Assembly (NCBI RefSeq): GCF_000417875.1
Contig: NW_006920879.1
Location: 498,130 to 562,129, forward strand
DNA from: Pseudozyma flocculosa PF-1
Lineage: Eukaryota; Basidiomycota; Ustilaginomycetes; Ustilaginales; Ustilaginaceae
Length of the DNA stretch: 64,000 nucleotides
Reading direction: 5' to 3'
The notes beneath the pieces were generated by a model. It saw nothing but the letters and a program-made list of their open reading frames with translations. It ran no database searches and was not told the origin of the DNA. Positions 1-13,205 of the stretch are shown one piece after another. Positions within the stretch are counted from its first letter, which is position 1. The number at the start of each line of letters is the position of its first letter. The position numbers and the translations under genes are program-made.

Positions 1-2703
1 CGTGCGGACAAACTCGAGGAACTCCTCCTCGCCCTCGTCCTCGACGACGTCGCCGCCCTCCTCGTCGCCCGGGCCCCGCAACCAGTCCCCTGCGGCGCCT
101 TCTTCGTCATCGTCGTCCCGCACATCGTACTCTCTCGCCAGCTCCTTTCGGACCTGGGCCGAAGTCTCCTGCTCGAGCTCAGAGTCGGAATCCGAGGCGC
201 CGTCGTAGTGGTTCTGCTGGCGCGACAGCAGCGTCGACGTCGCGCGCATCTCCTGCGAGGCGAGTTGCGAGTGAAGCTTCTTCGTGGCCGCGCTGCCGGG
301 CGGAGGCTGGACCAAGGCGTTGGACGCATCCTTTGCCGCCGTCGCGATGTGGAGCGAGTGGGTCGACGAGAGGCGGTCGAGCACGTCTGCCAGCCCTTCC
401 GGCTTCTGCGTGGTAGATGTGGGCGAAGAAGGCGGGCGGTCGTCCCGTTGCGCGTCTTCCGCCATGGCCGTACCGCCTGCCGCCACCGCCGACGCCGCCG
501 GTGTCGACGTCGGTGCCGAGGGTGCTGCCGGTGCAGGCGCTGCCCCCTCTTTGGTACTCGATCCTGTGGCCCAGATGCCCGCCAGGCCTGGCAGGATCTT
601 TTCCAGCCTCTGCGAACGTTCGCCCTCGTCCATCTCCCTGAGACGCTTCTGTACCTCCCTATCCACTTGTTCATCGTCGCCCTCTTCTCCAACTTTGTCG
701 TCATCGTCGTCGTCGTCGTCATCACCGTCATCGAGATCATCATCGAGCATGAGATCGTCGTCGTCGCCGTCCCAGTCTTCCTTTTCGTCGTCGTCGAGCT
801 CGTCGAGAAAGGCGGCGCCGCGCTCGTCGGACTGCGTCTTCATGAACTGGTCCATTTTGGAGGCGAAGCGCTTGAGCTTGTCGAGAGCCTTGTCCTCCTC
901 GGATGCCTGCGCGGCAGAAGGCATCTGCTGCTGCGATGACTGACGCGGCACGAAGCGGCTCTCGAGCATCGTATCGAGGTCTTCGGTCGTCACTACCATC
1001 CAGTCTTCGGAGTCCTCGAGCGAGGCCAGCACCGCAGGCGACGACGTAGGCGAGACGACCTTGATGTCCCCGGTGGCAGCCGCCGTGTGCGGATCAGAGA
1101 GCAGCGCATCGACCTTGTCGGAGACAGAACCGCGCTGATGTGCCTCCTCGTCCTGCGCGTCCGCACCGCTGTTTGCAGGCGTCACCTTGAGCTTGCGTAG
1201 CTGTGAGACTGCATCGGCCTCGAGCTGCTTCCACTTGGCGGACCCCTCGATTTCGTCGCCAAAGTAGCCCAGCTTCCTGAGCGAGGCGACAAACTTCGCA
1301 TGGTCGTCTCCCGCGGCTGTCTCGGACGCAGCATCGGCCGCATCGAAGCTCGAGGCGCTTGCGTTGCGCTTCGACTTGCCTCGGCGACTGGCCGACTCTT
1401 CGTAGGCCATCTCGAGGCCGCACCACACCTTGGCCCCAATGTCTCGCCACCGCCCCTCGCGCAGCTCGCGCTGCACGTCGTCTTCATCCTCGACTGCGGG
1501 TGCTGCTGCACCTCGAGAGCCGCCTTGAGCTCCCTGCTGCATCCGCAGGCGGTACTTTTCGACGGCCATCTGCCACGGCTTGCCGAATGCTCGGGGCGGG
1601 AAGAAGCGGTCGTAGCAGAGCTGCGCGTAGAGATGCCGTGTCATGCGGACAGGCGTGAGCACCACTTCGTCCTGGTCGATGCCCTTGCCGCCGGCCGACA
1701 TGGACGAGCTGTTCGGGTCACCCTGTCCATCCTGGTCCATGGGAGACGGCTCAGCCTCAGAGGCGATTCGGCAAGGGAAGCGCTTCATCCGCATCGCCGC
1801 TCGAGAGCTGATGACGTCCCTGGTCGTGAGCGCCTCGGTGGCGCGAGAGACCAGCTGGGGGTCCGCCTGCAGTACACAGGCCAGCCGTCGAGAGAGATAG
1901 GCGAGCGTGGTATGGTGGTGGTCCGCAGCAGCCAGGGGATAGTCCTGGATCCTCGCAAAGGCGGCCTCTTGGACCGCATCCGAGACGCCGGTAAAGATGG
2001 ACGGGTCTGAGACTGCGCGGATCGCATCCGAGACGGTGATGGTGGCGGGATGATCCGGGTCCTCGTCCTGGCTGTCGATCCGCGGTGCTGGCATGGTGGC
2101 TGATCGGATCTCGAGCGGGACGAGATGGAGGCGACCTTGGTGAATCCAGACGCGGTTATCGACATTGTCTGGGCTGACCCATTTCGGCAGCGCCTCTGCC
2201 GCCTCGATCAAGATGAACTGGCCATCCTCGTCCTGGATCGAGACGGCCAAGCTGGTACCAAAGTAGGCAGCGTCCCGGGTGGCCATGCAGAGGATGTAGG
2301 TGATGAACCACTCGTCTTCGACGCAGTCGCCGCCCGTGCGAAGATGAAGGCGCACCGAGGGTGTCGTCGGATCGTTCGGTGAGGAGGCTGAGGCTGAGTT
2401 GGCGGCCAGCGACGTCGGTGGAGGCAGCGAGATCGACAAAGTGGGCGGGTCGCGATGCCAGATGTAGGGGCCACCGATCTTTGGGTTGGCGCAGGCGTGT
2501 CTGTGGAGGTAGGCGTCGAGCTTTGCCCGCAGTGTTGAGAGTTGGGCCACTACATCGACATGGGAAGAAGAGGACGGCGACGGCTCGAGCGGGTAGATGT
2601 GTGCGATGAGGGCCTGCTGCTTGTCGGCCTGGGCGGCGGAGCGCAGCAGTGCGTTTGTGTCGCTGAGCGGAAGCGCCGCAGTGCCATCGAAGCGGTCGTC
2701 CAT
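1..2703 (-). CDS. Ecdysoneless/SGT1-family protein (partial, 3' end off the window)
   Basis: The frame is open from an ATG at 2703 to base 1, giving 901 codons with no stop, so the C-terminus lies beyond the window. The N-terminal half carries the family core: EDEWFITYILCMATRD, then DEDGQFILIEAAEALPKWVSP and NRVWIHQGRLHLVPLEI, the arrangement seen in ecdysoneless (ECD) proteins of animals and fungi. The C-terminal half is low complexity and very acidic, with Asp/Glu runs around 690-800 and again near 1-60. ECD proteins are linked to pre-mRNA splicing through PRPF8, to the R2TP chaperone and to cell-cycle control; that role is inferred from the family. No intron is evident. The gene is divergent from the SUMO protease at 3456. 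Confidence 0.85.
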   Translation of the reverse strand, partial: MDDRFDGTAALPLSDTNALLRSAAQADKQQALIAHIYPLEPSPSSSSHVDVVAQLSTLRAKLDAYLHRHACANPKIGGPYIWHRDPPTLSISLPPPTSLAANSASASSPNDPTTPSVRLHLRTGGDCVEDEWFITYILCMATRDAAYFGTSLAVSIQDEDGQFILIEAAEALPKWVSPDNVDNRVWIHQGRLHLVPLEIRSATMPAPRIDSQDEDPDHPATITVSDAIRAVSDPSIFTGVSDAVQEAAFARIQDYPLAAADHHHTTLAYLSRRLACVLQADPQLVSRATEALTTRDVISSRAAMRMKRFPCRIASEAEPSPMDQDGQGDPNSSSMSAGGKGIDQDEVVLTPVRMTRHLYAQLCYDRFFPPRAFGKPWQMAVEKYRLRMQQGAQGGSRGAAAPAVEDEDDVQRELREGRWRDIGAKVWCGLEMAYEESASRRGKSKRNASASSFDAADAASETAAGDDHAKFVASLRKLGYFGDEIEGSAKWKQLEADAVSQLRKLKVTPANSGADAQDEEAHQRGSVSDKVDALLSDPHTAAATGDIKVVSPTSSPAVLASLEDSEDWMVVTTEDLDTMLESRFVPRQSSQQQMPSAAQASEEDKALDKLKRFASKMDQFMKTQSDERGAAFLDELDDDEKEDWDGDDDDLMLDDDLDDGDDDDDDDDDKVGEEGDDEQVDREVQKRLREMDEGERSQRLEKILPGLAGIWATGSSTKEGAAPAPAAPSAPTSTPAASAVAAGGTAMAEDAQRDDRPPSSPTSTTQKPEGLADVLDRLSSTHSLHIATAAKDASNALVQPPPGSAATKKLHSQLASQEMRATSTLLSRQQNHYDGASDSDSELEQETSAQVRKELAREYDVRDDDDEEGAAGDWLRGPGDEEGGDVVEDEGEEEFLEFVRT

Positions 2704-3455
2704 GATGGGCGAGCAGCGCACCCTTGGCCTTGTGTTCCTGTGACGCTGATGGGGGAAAGTCCTGGACGGCACTGGCGAGGGACCACGGTGATGGTGGTGG
2801 CGGGGCAAGGGGCAGAAGAGGCAGCTCAGCTGGCCCCAAGTCGGCGTCTTTCGAGAAGAAAGCCAGCGCTCGCGGGGGGAAAAAATTCAAATGGCCTGCG
2901 CCTTCTCCACTTTGCGGTTTGTATTCGACGGCGGGGCAGACGCAATACCGCGTCGCGTCGAGGCCAATACAAGATTCCAGGCCGCCTGGCCGTGGCTCGG
3001 GTTGCGGGTGAGGAAAAGGTGCGAGTGACGCAGCATCAGGGAAGCCCTGCCACAGAGGCCGCTCTCACCTTTGCAGGCGCAGCCGGCCAGACTCCAGACT
3101 CGCTGGGCGGACGGAAGCGTTCAGGCCAACAGCGCGGGGGGCGGCCCTACTTCCGCCTTTTTCAAAAGACGACGGAGGCCCGCCAGCTTCCCATCCACAC
3201 CACACCACACCACTCTGACCTTCCAACGACTCACCGCCACCGCCACCTTACAAACGCCATCCTGCATCTCGCTGTCCAACCCTTTCCCCGTCACTAACCT
3301 CCTCCTGTCGTGTCGCACCCACACTGCGCGTCCATCCTCGAGGGGCAGGGCGCGCACCTCTAGCCGCCTGGGCCTCGCTCGCATAGCCTCCCTCCGCCCC
3401 TCCTTGACCCCCTCGCCTTGCTCGCATTGCCAGCCGCCCTCGCCCGCTGCTGGTC
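2704..3455. promoter_or_regulatory. Divergent promoter region between ECD and ULP1-like genes
   Basis: This 752-bp gap separates two divergent start codons and must hold both promoters. It contains a CA-rich stretch near 3196-3216 (repeated CACAC units) and a pyrimidine-rich leader before the ATG at 3456. No clear TATA box was seen and no coding potential was recognised. Confidence 0.5.
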
Positions 3456-6400
3456 ATGCCCGCATTCAAACGCTCTCGCTCGGCCATCGAGCCCGCACAG
3501 AGCGCATCCTCGTCCTCTGGCGCCAGCGGCAGCGCAACAAGCTCCCCCTCGCCCTGGAAGCGCATTCGCGACTTTGTCGTCGCACCCTTCAGCCCCTCGC
3601 CCAGCAGCAAACGCAGGAGGACGCATTCAAACCTCTCCGACGCACCCCAGCACGCCGCCAGCGGCTTCATCGAGCTCGATCCTTCTTCCGACAACCCTGC
3701 AGCTCCGGCCACCCTTCCCGCCGACCAAGAGGGCAGCCTTCGCTACCCCAGCCTCGATCGCTTGCAGGAGCACGACAGGAACAGGACCGTCTCCAGCGGA
3801 GCCTCGTCTACCAACCGCGTCCTCAGGCTCTATCCATCACTGCCCTCCTTACCACGCTCGAACTCGGAATCAGCCGAGGACGACCAAGCGGTCCCCGAGC
3901 AGCATACCGCCGCTGAGCCTGCGCCGTTCCAATTTAGCCGCGAGACGTCTCAGAGGCTCATCGAGATTCTCGACAGGAACGACCTCAGTCGGTCCCCCGA
4001 CGGCGTCGAGCTGGACATGGAAGCCCAGCGGGCGAGGGAGAAGGCAAGGGTGGATCGGGAAATGGCAGCGATCCTGGCAGACTCCCGCCGCTCCCCGGCG
4101 TCATTCGGGGCCAAAGGCAAGGCAAGAGCCACCGAAGATGGGATCGTCGCTGCTTCAAATGATTCGGCTGCCTCCGAAGGACCAACGGACCAGGACGTCG
4201 ACGAGATCGAGGCCCTGGTCGCATCTGACAAGGGCGAACAGCTGGGCGACTTCGGCGGAGCGGAAGCCGACCTCTCTGTGCCAATGGCAACGCCTTCAGA
4301 GGATGGGGACGCCAAAGAGGACGAGCTCGCCGCGAGCATCAAGGAGCCGCCATCCGCCGACGACGCGATACCATCCGACGAGGCCAGTACCGATGCCAAC
4401 GTGCTTGTCGATCTGCACACAGACTCGACGAACGTCGACTCGGATCAGCTCGAGGCAGCTTTACCTGACGTGGGCGGTGAGGCGGCGCCAGTGGCCGCGA
4501 ACGCCGACCAGTCAGCAACTGAAGCAGCGGCCGAATCTGAGCCAGCCTCCAGCTTCGGTGCCGCCAACGAGCATACAAGCGACGTGGCGGAGGCCGCAGC
4601 TGCATTCGTCCGAGACCTCATCGCCGCCGGCCAGTCAAGTCAACACAAAGAGCCAACGTCGACTGACATGGACGCAGAAAGCCTCGGGGCCGCCGCACTC
4701 GGCGACGATGCCGATGCAAGCATGCAAGAGCCCCAGCAGGACGAGGCGAACGTCGAATTTGAGCAAGCTCCACACCTGGACAGCCACGTGCCGATGCTGG
4801 CGGGCACGGCCCCGTCGGAAGGCGACCACGAGAAAGTCGATGGATCTTCGCAGCACTCCGACGCGTCGAGCGACGACAGCGACGACAGTTCTGACCTGGA
4901 CCGGGCGGGCGATGACGACGATGGGCATGGCGTTGAAGTGGACGAGCTCGAAAGCGCGGACGAAGCAGAGGCCGGTACAGACGACGAGGAAGACGAGGAC
5001 GAGGATGGGGATGGAGACCATGGCGAGGAAAGCGAGGATGAGGAGGATGAGGAAGAGGATGCAGACGAAGATGCAGCGGAGGACGGAGACAGCGGGGAAG
5101 ACGAGATCATCCTGGTGCAGGGCTCTCACCCGGCGTCAGCGACAGCTTCGTCCGAGCTCGAGGCCGGCGAGACAGACGACGCATCTTCTGTCGGTCCGGT
5201 CGGTGACGATGAAGAAGCTGCTGCGGAATCTTCGGTCTCAGCAGTCGCTCTCAGGCCACTACCCAACGGAGCTGACGTTGTCGACCTCACCGGCGAGGAC
5301 GATGACGAGCGCGATGTTGCCGCTGACACCTCGGATGTCAAGTTCAGCCCGGCAAATGCAGCGCGAGTCGGGCAGCTCCTTCAGCGCCGGTCTCAAGCAG
5401 ATTCGCCCTCGAGGCGCCGCCCCCGCCACTCGGCGCTCGTCGGACCCATGACGATGGAAGCGATCCAGAAGGAGCACCAGCACGCTTTCAGCTTCGACTC
5501 GTCTCTGCACGACCGCAGCAGCCTATACTCTGGACACGACGGCGGCTACGGCGACGCAGACGATGACGACGACGGGCGCTCGGAACGGTCGGCGGCCGAC
5601 TCGGTGCGGGAGATCGGGCGGCGCGTGCAGACCATGAAGCTCTTCAAGCCACGAAGCGGCAAGCGACTGTCGAGCGGCGGGCTGGGCTTCCCGCGCGCTC
5701 CGAGCTCGGTCGGCGGCTCTAGCAGTGTCGGCTCGTTTGCGAACTCGCCTCAGCCCAAGATGCGAAGCTCGAGCTACACGAAAAAGAACCACATCTTCAG
5801 CGGAGAGGTGAGTGTGTGTGTGTGTGCGGCGCAAAAGGGGTGCAAATGGTAAACACTGCTGACTCGTTGGCGTCTGACCGTACGTCGCGCTGCAGCACAT
5901 CCGAGCGGTCAGCATGAACAACAGGATGAACCTCAGGAGGCGGGTCAAGCAGGCTTGGGCCCAGGTCAACTCGCTGAGAAAGGGTGAGTGGCCACAGGCC
6001 GCCCTGACGTGCTGCTGCTGCTCGATGCTCACTGGACTGACTCAAGGGACGATCTCGGCCATCTGCTCTGAATCACGACTCCAGTCCACAAGGTGCCCAC
6101 AATCAACCTGGAGGTGTTCGAGGGGCTGGCTCGAAAAGGTGCAGAGGTGCAGAGGATCGTGCAGGCCGAGAACGACCGAGACTTTGCCAAGAAGCTGCAG
6201 ACCCAGGACGTGAGTGCAGGCTGTCTCGAGTTGGCCAGGTGATCAACGGCCTACCTGTGGACATACCTCTGACGATGTTTGGCCCCTCCGTGCCTTGCTG
6301 CTTGCTCTGCAGGATTATGTCGAGTCGTTCCTCCGCCGCCTCAAGCAGAGAGAGGAGGACGCCGGCAGCCTGATGCCTCTACCGGCGCACAAGCTCAGCG

Positions 6401-7618
6401 AGATCGAGCGCCTGAAGCGGGAGCAGCGCGAGCGTGCCCGCAAGCTGCGGGGCGTCCTAGGTAGGAGACCGGTGAGTAACAGGCTGCAAGCCCAGCTAGT
6501 GATGTGGCCAGCTCAGACGAGTATCTGATCGTCGTTGCTCTCCTTTTTGCCGCCGACCATCCAGCTGCCGGATCGGCTGCCGGACAACGCTGAGGCCGAG
6601 GTCGACGAAATCTTCCGTCGACGAGGCAAGATTGCGTCGATCCCCGGCGCGCAGGTAGACGACAAGGACGTGCGCAAGCTGCTGCCGTACCAGTGGCTCA
6701 ACGACGAGGTCATCAACTTCTACGGTAATCTCGTCCTGAACCGCGCCAACGATGCCGAAAAGAAGCGGCAGGAGGGCATCAAGAAGGCGGCGCAGGCGCA
6801 GCCACCCGACGATGCGACCCACGACGCCGCTGGCAAGGGCAAGAAGAAGAAGCAGGAGCGGCCCTATGACCCTGCCCTCGATGCCTACTGGCGCGTTCAT
6901 TTCTTCTCGAGCTTCTTCTGGGAGAACCTCAAGAACCGAGGTTTCGACGGCGTCAAACGCTGGACTCGCAAGGTGAGGCGTCTACGACGATGATGAGGCG
7001 TGGTCCTCTCTGGCATACTGTCGCCAAGCTCGTGCTGACCCCTCCCGCTCCTGTCTCAACGTGCCGCTGCCGGATTCGCAGGTCGACATCTTCAGCAAGG
7101 ACATCGTCCTCTTCCCGATCAACCTGGGCAACTCGCACTGGGTATGCGGCGCCATCAACTTCCGCGAGCGGCGGTTCGAGTACTACGACTCGATGGGCAT
7201 CGAGAACCGCAAGGCGTATGCGCTGATGCGGTCCTATGTCGTGTCAGAAGGGCTGGACAAGAAGAAGCGGCGCATCGACCTGCGCGGCTGGCGCAACCGC
7301 TTCTCGCGCGAGACGCCGCAGCAGGAGAACGGGTACGACTGCGGCGTGTTTGCCGCCATGACGCTCGAGCAGATCAGCCGCCGCGATCCGAGGAAGAGGA
7401 TCCCGCCGCCCGTCGAGGTCAAGTGGGTCGAGGCCAGCGGCGACGACGGCGAAGAGAGCGAGGTGGGCAGCAGCGACGACGACGATGACGGCGGCGCGCG
7501 TGCGCAGACCCACGACGACGACGACGACGAGTACGAGTGGAACTTTCGGCAGCACAACATGCCCTACCTGCGCCGGAGGATGGCCTACGAGATTGCCACC
7601 ACCCAGCTGCTCGAGTAG
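3456..7618 (+). CDS. Ulp1/SENP-like SUMO protease (peptidase C48), 1222 aa, 6 exons
   Basis: Exons are 3456-5807, 5896-5983, 6085-6209, 6313-6471, 6565-6972 and 7082-7618; the phases agree throughout. The C-terminal catalytic domain starts near LPYQWLNDEVINFYGN. It carries the triad in NSHWVCGAIN (His about 1063), EYYDSMG (Asp about 1080) and QENGYDCGVFA (Cys about 1131, with the oxyanion Gln). Such enzymes mature SUMO and remove it from substrates, usually at the nuclear envelope or in the nucleus. About 780 residues of disordered N-terminus precede the domain: basic at first, then strongly acidic (about 480-560). Two SUMO-interaction-like motifs lie there: IILV (551-554) and VVDLT followed by GEDDDE (608-612). 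The last exon also has an Asp-rich insert before the C-terminus. The JmjC gene follows 259 bp downstream. Confidence 0.92.
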
Positions 7619-7877
7619 CAAGAGAAGGAGCCCGTCTCCCCCGCCTTTATCTCGCTGTATTTTTAGTCGACTCGCGCCTGGCTCCTGCAGCCGGGCCTCT
7701 CTCGAGTTGCGACAAGATCATACATCGTGCGCGCCAGCTCCCCTCGTGCCGCTTTCGTTAGCCATCTCCGCCGTTTGGGCCGTGCAGAGCCAGTCACAAC
7801 CTCGAGATTGTGAGCGGTGTTGGGAGACTCGGGAAACGGAGACGGTTTGGGCCAGCTTGAAGAGGTGGAGGGGGTGC

Positions 7878-9557
7878 ATGGAGGAGCTGCTTCAGCCCAA
7901 GGTTCAGACTGACGACGCGTCCACCTCAACCACCAACGACTCCGCCGCTGGCCTCTGCTGCCGCCGCTGCACGCTCGACAGCATGACGACGGCCGACAAC
8001 GCGGACTCGACGATACCCATACTCGACTACACACCGAGCTACGACGAGTTCCTCGTGAGCCATCTCGAGACGCCCCCTCTCGCTCTGAGTCGACATGCCG
8101 AGACTGATCCCTCCTGCGCCTGGTCCCGTTCTTCGACGCAGACAAACCACCTACTACCCAACGAGCCCTGCCTCTTCTCGACGCCACTCGACACATTCGC
8201 ACCCTGGCTTTCGCGTGCACTCTCCACGGCTCCTCTTCAAGAAGGTACGACCTCGGGGCGGGGCTGGACCACGCCCAGCATCGATTGGGACGTCCTGGCG
8301 CAGCAGTTCGGGGACCACGTCGCGCCCACCGTGTTTTGCGACGACGAGGGTCGACAGTGCAGAGAAGACCTGCCCGTCGCGCGTACCGTTGCCGAGCGCA
8401 TGGCCGCCGGGAAAGGCCCCGTGTATATCAAGGACTGGCACCTTGTTCGTCTGGCTCGTCGGGATGCCATGGCCCGGTCGTTTCGGGATAGGTGGAGCGA
8501 GGTGGGGAGAGAGGAGAGGGAGAGGGAGATGCAGAGGCGTATGCCCTACGTCGTCCCCGAGGCACTTAGAGACGACTGGATGAATCCGCCCTATCGTCCT
8601 GCTCGCACGTCGTCCAAGGACACGAAGCGTGGTTCAGCCCCCGTGGGCATTGGGCAAGCGCCGAGGCCAGAGGCAATCGCGGCCGCCGACGGCAGCGACA
8701 ACGAAGATGAAGACGACGACGACGACGACGACGATGACGACTTCCGGTTCTGCTACGCCGGCACGGCGGGATCGTCGACGGGCATACACCGAGACGTGTA
8801 CACGAGCTACTCGTGGTCGACCAACCTGGTCGGCGTCAAACGGTGGCGGCTGTGGGCGCCGTCGCACGCCGCCTGCCTCCGACGCTTCCCCGCGGTCCGG
8901 ACGAGCGAGCTGGTGCATGACTACGCCACCATGCTCACCCTCGTTCCTCCCCCTTCGTCGTCGTCGACACACGAGCGCGCCGGCAAGGTCGCCATCGAGT
9001 GGTCCGGACTGCCACAAGCCGTCGCGGCGACGAGGACCGTGGTCCAACGACCGGGGGAGACCATCTTCGTGCCCTCGGACTGGTACCACCAGGTCGAGAA
9101 CGTCACCGAATGCATCTCGCTCAACCACAACTGGTGCAACGCCGTCAACCTGCCCAGCCTCTACCGCTCCATCGTCGAAGAGGTCGAGGACGTGCAGCAC
9201 TCGCTCGACGACGTGCGCGAGATGCTCTCCAAGGGCCACCCGGGCGCGGCGCAAGCAGCCGGGCCGGGACACGACGAAGAGTGGAGGCGCGAGTGGACCA
9301 AGATTGTCCTCGACGTGGCCAAGCAGGATGCCGGGTGGGCCTGGACCGAGTTCTGGAGGATGGTGGCCACCAACCTCGGCCGACCCCCGGCATTGAAACA
9401 GGAGAGACCGGAGGATCGGTGGGTGAGGGATCGGATATGGCCGCTGGTGGCAGACTTTGAGGGCAGAGAAGAGTTTGCATGGGTAGAGGAAGAGTGTCGG
9501 ACGTGGTGGCGAAAGGCCAAGGAGCAGCTCGACAAGGAAAGCGCAACACCGCCGTAG
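7878..9557 (+). CDS. JMJD4-type JmjC hydroxylase (559 aa, single exon)
   Basis: An intronless frame. The first ATG after the ULP1 stop that leaves room for a promoter is 7878 (MEELLQPK); 7983 is an alternative, and the frame stays open upstream into the neighbouring gene. Family landmarks, in order: ILDYTPSYDEFL, GPVYIKDWHL, RDDWMN, FRFCYAGTAGS, the iron motif HRD (His304, Asp306), LVGVKRWRLWAP, GETIFVPSDWYHQVENV (third ligand His404) and SLNHNWCNAVNL. This matches JMJD4, a 2-oxoglutarate/Fe(II) dioxygenase that hydroxylates a lysine of translation termination factor eRF1 in animals; the substrate here is inferred. An Asp-rich insert sits just before the jelly-roll core at about 8695-8740. 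It is convergent with the SelO gene, with 57 bp between stop codons. Confidence 0.88.
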   Translation: MEELLQPKVQTDDASTSTTNDSAAGLCCRRCTLDSMTTADNADSTIPILDYTPSYDEFLVSHLETPPLALSRHAETDPSCAWSRSSTQTNHLLPNEPCLFSTPLDTFAPWLSRALSTAPLQEGTTSGRGWTTPSIDWDVLAQQFGDHVAPTVFCDDEGRQCREDLPVARTVAERMAAGKGPVYIKDWHLVRLARRDAMARSFRDRWSEVGREEREREMQRRMPYVVPEALRDDWMNPPYRPARTSSKDTKRGSAPVGIGQAPRPEAIAAADGSDNEDEDDDDDDDDDDFRFCYAGTAGSSTGIHRDVYTSYSWSTNLVGVKRWRLWAPSHAACLRRFPAVRTSELVHDYATMLTLVPPPSSSSTHERAGKVAIEWSGLPQAVAATRTVVQRPGETIFVPSDWYHQVENVTECISLNHNWCNAVNLPSLYRSIVEEVEDVQHSLDDVREMLSKGHPGAAQAAGPGHDEEWRREWTKIVLDVAKQDAGWAWTEFWRMVATNLGRPPALKQERPEDRWVRDRIWPLVADFEGREEFAWVEEECRTWWRKAKEQLDKESATPP

Positions 9558-9614
9558 TCCGCGAAGACTCGGAATCGGTCTGCTACGACCAAGCTTGAGC
9601 TCTGGGAAAGCCTG

Positions 9615-12616
<3,002 letters not shown>

Positions 12617-13205
12617 CTACTGCGTAGCTGTGATGCACGGGGAGTCGACGAAGGATATGGGCTTGGTCGGGCGTGGAAGGTGGTGGCGGTAGGGCAAGCG
12701 GCGTTAAAGGAGCGGCGGGCGGGTCGTTGAGTCACCGTCGGGGCTCGCCCGCCCTAGCCTCCACTCCTAGCGACCCGCCCACCCTGACGAGCCCCTCTGC
12801 TCCTCGCTGCGGCCCGGTGCACCGCAGCCAGCGGCTTGTTGTCGATGGCGCAAGACGGGCTACAACCAACCCTTCGCCACGTCGTTGACTGCTGGGCACC
12901 TTCTTGACTTCGGAGCCTTTCCGGCGGCTAAGCCCGGCAGGCTGGGCGACTGCCGGCTACGTTGGCAGAGGAGTGGTCCGTGCACATGCATGCAGCGGAA
13001 GCCCCGCAGTCGGAAGAAGGCGAGCACACATACAGGCACGCGCACGCGCGCAGGCCGAGGCGCTTTGGCGGTTGAAAGCAACCTACGAGCCTGCCTTGAA
13101 CCTCATCCTAGCGACTCTGCACCCTTCCACCATCTCAACTCCCGCCACAACCTCGACGAGCGCACCGCGGCGTTTATCGTCGTCCGCCGCTTGGAACCCT
13201 GCTCA
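12617..13205. promoter_or_regulatory. Divergent promoter between SelO and GPI14
   Basis: This 589-bp gap lies between divergent start codons. The frame upstream of 13206 stays open to 12885, but similarity to PIG-M begins only at the ATG used, so that extension was not taken as coding. No TATA box or RNA gene was seen. Confidence 0.45.

Noticed and set aside
2..943. Ser/Arg-rich open frames on the plus strand
   Set aside because: They are the complement of the acidic (GAC/GAG-rich) coding sequence of the ECD gene on the minus strand; no family features.
4640..5110. Serine-rich minus-strand frame opposite the SUMO protease
   Set aside because: Antisense image of the protease's Asp/Glu-rich tract; the plus-strand frame has SIMs and leads into a proven catalytic domain.
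7485..7877. N-terminal extension of the JMJD4 gene into the ULP1 last exon
   Set aside because: Would overlap conserved protease sequence in another frame; a start at 7878 or 7983 suffices for the family.
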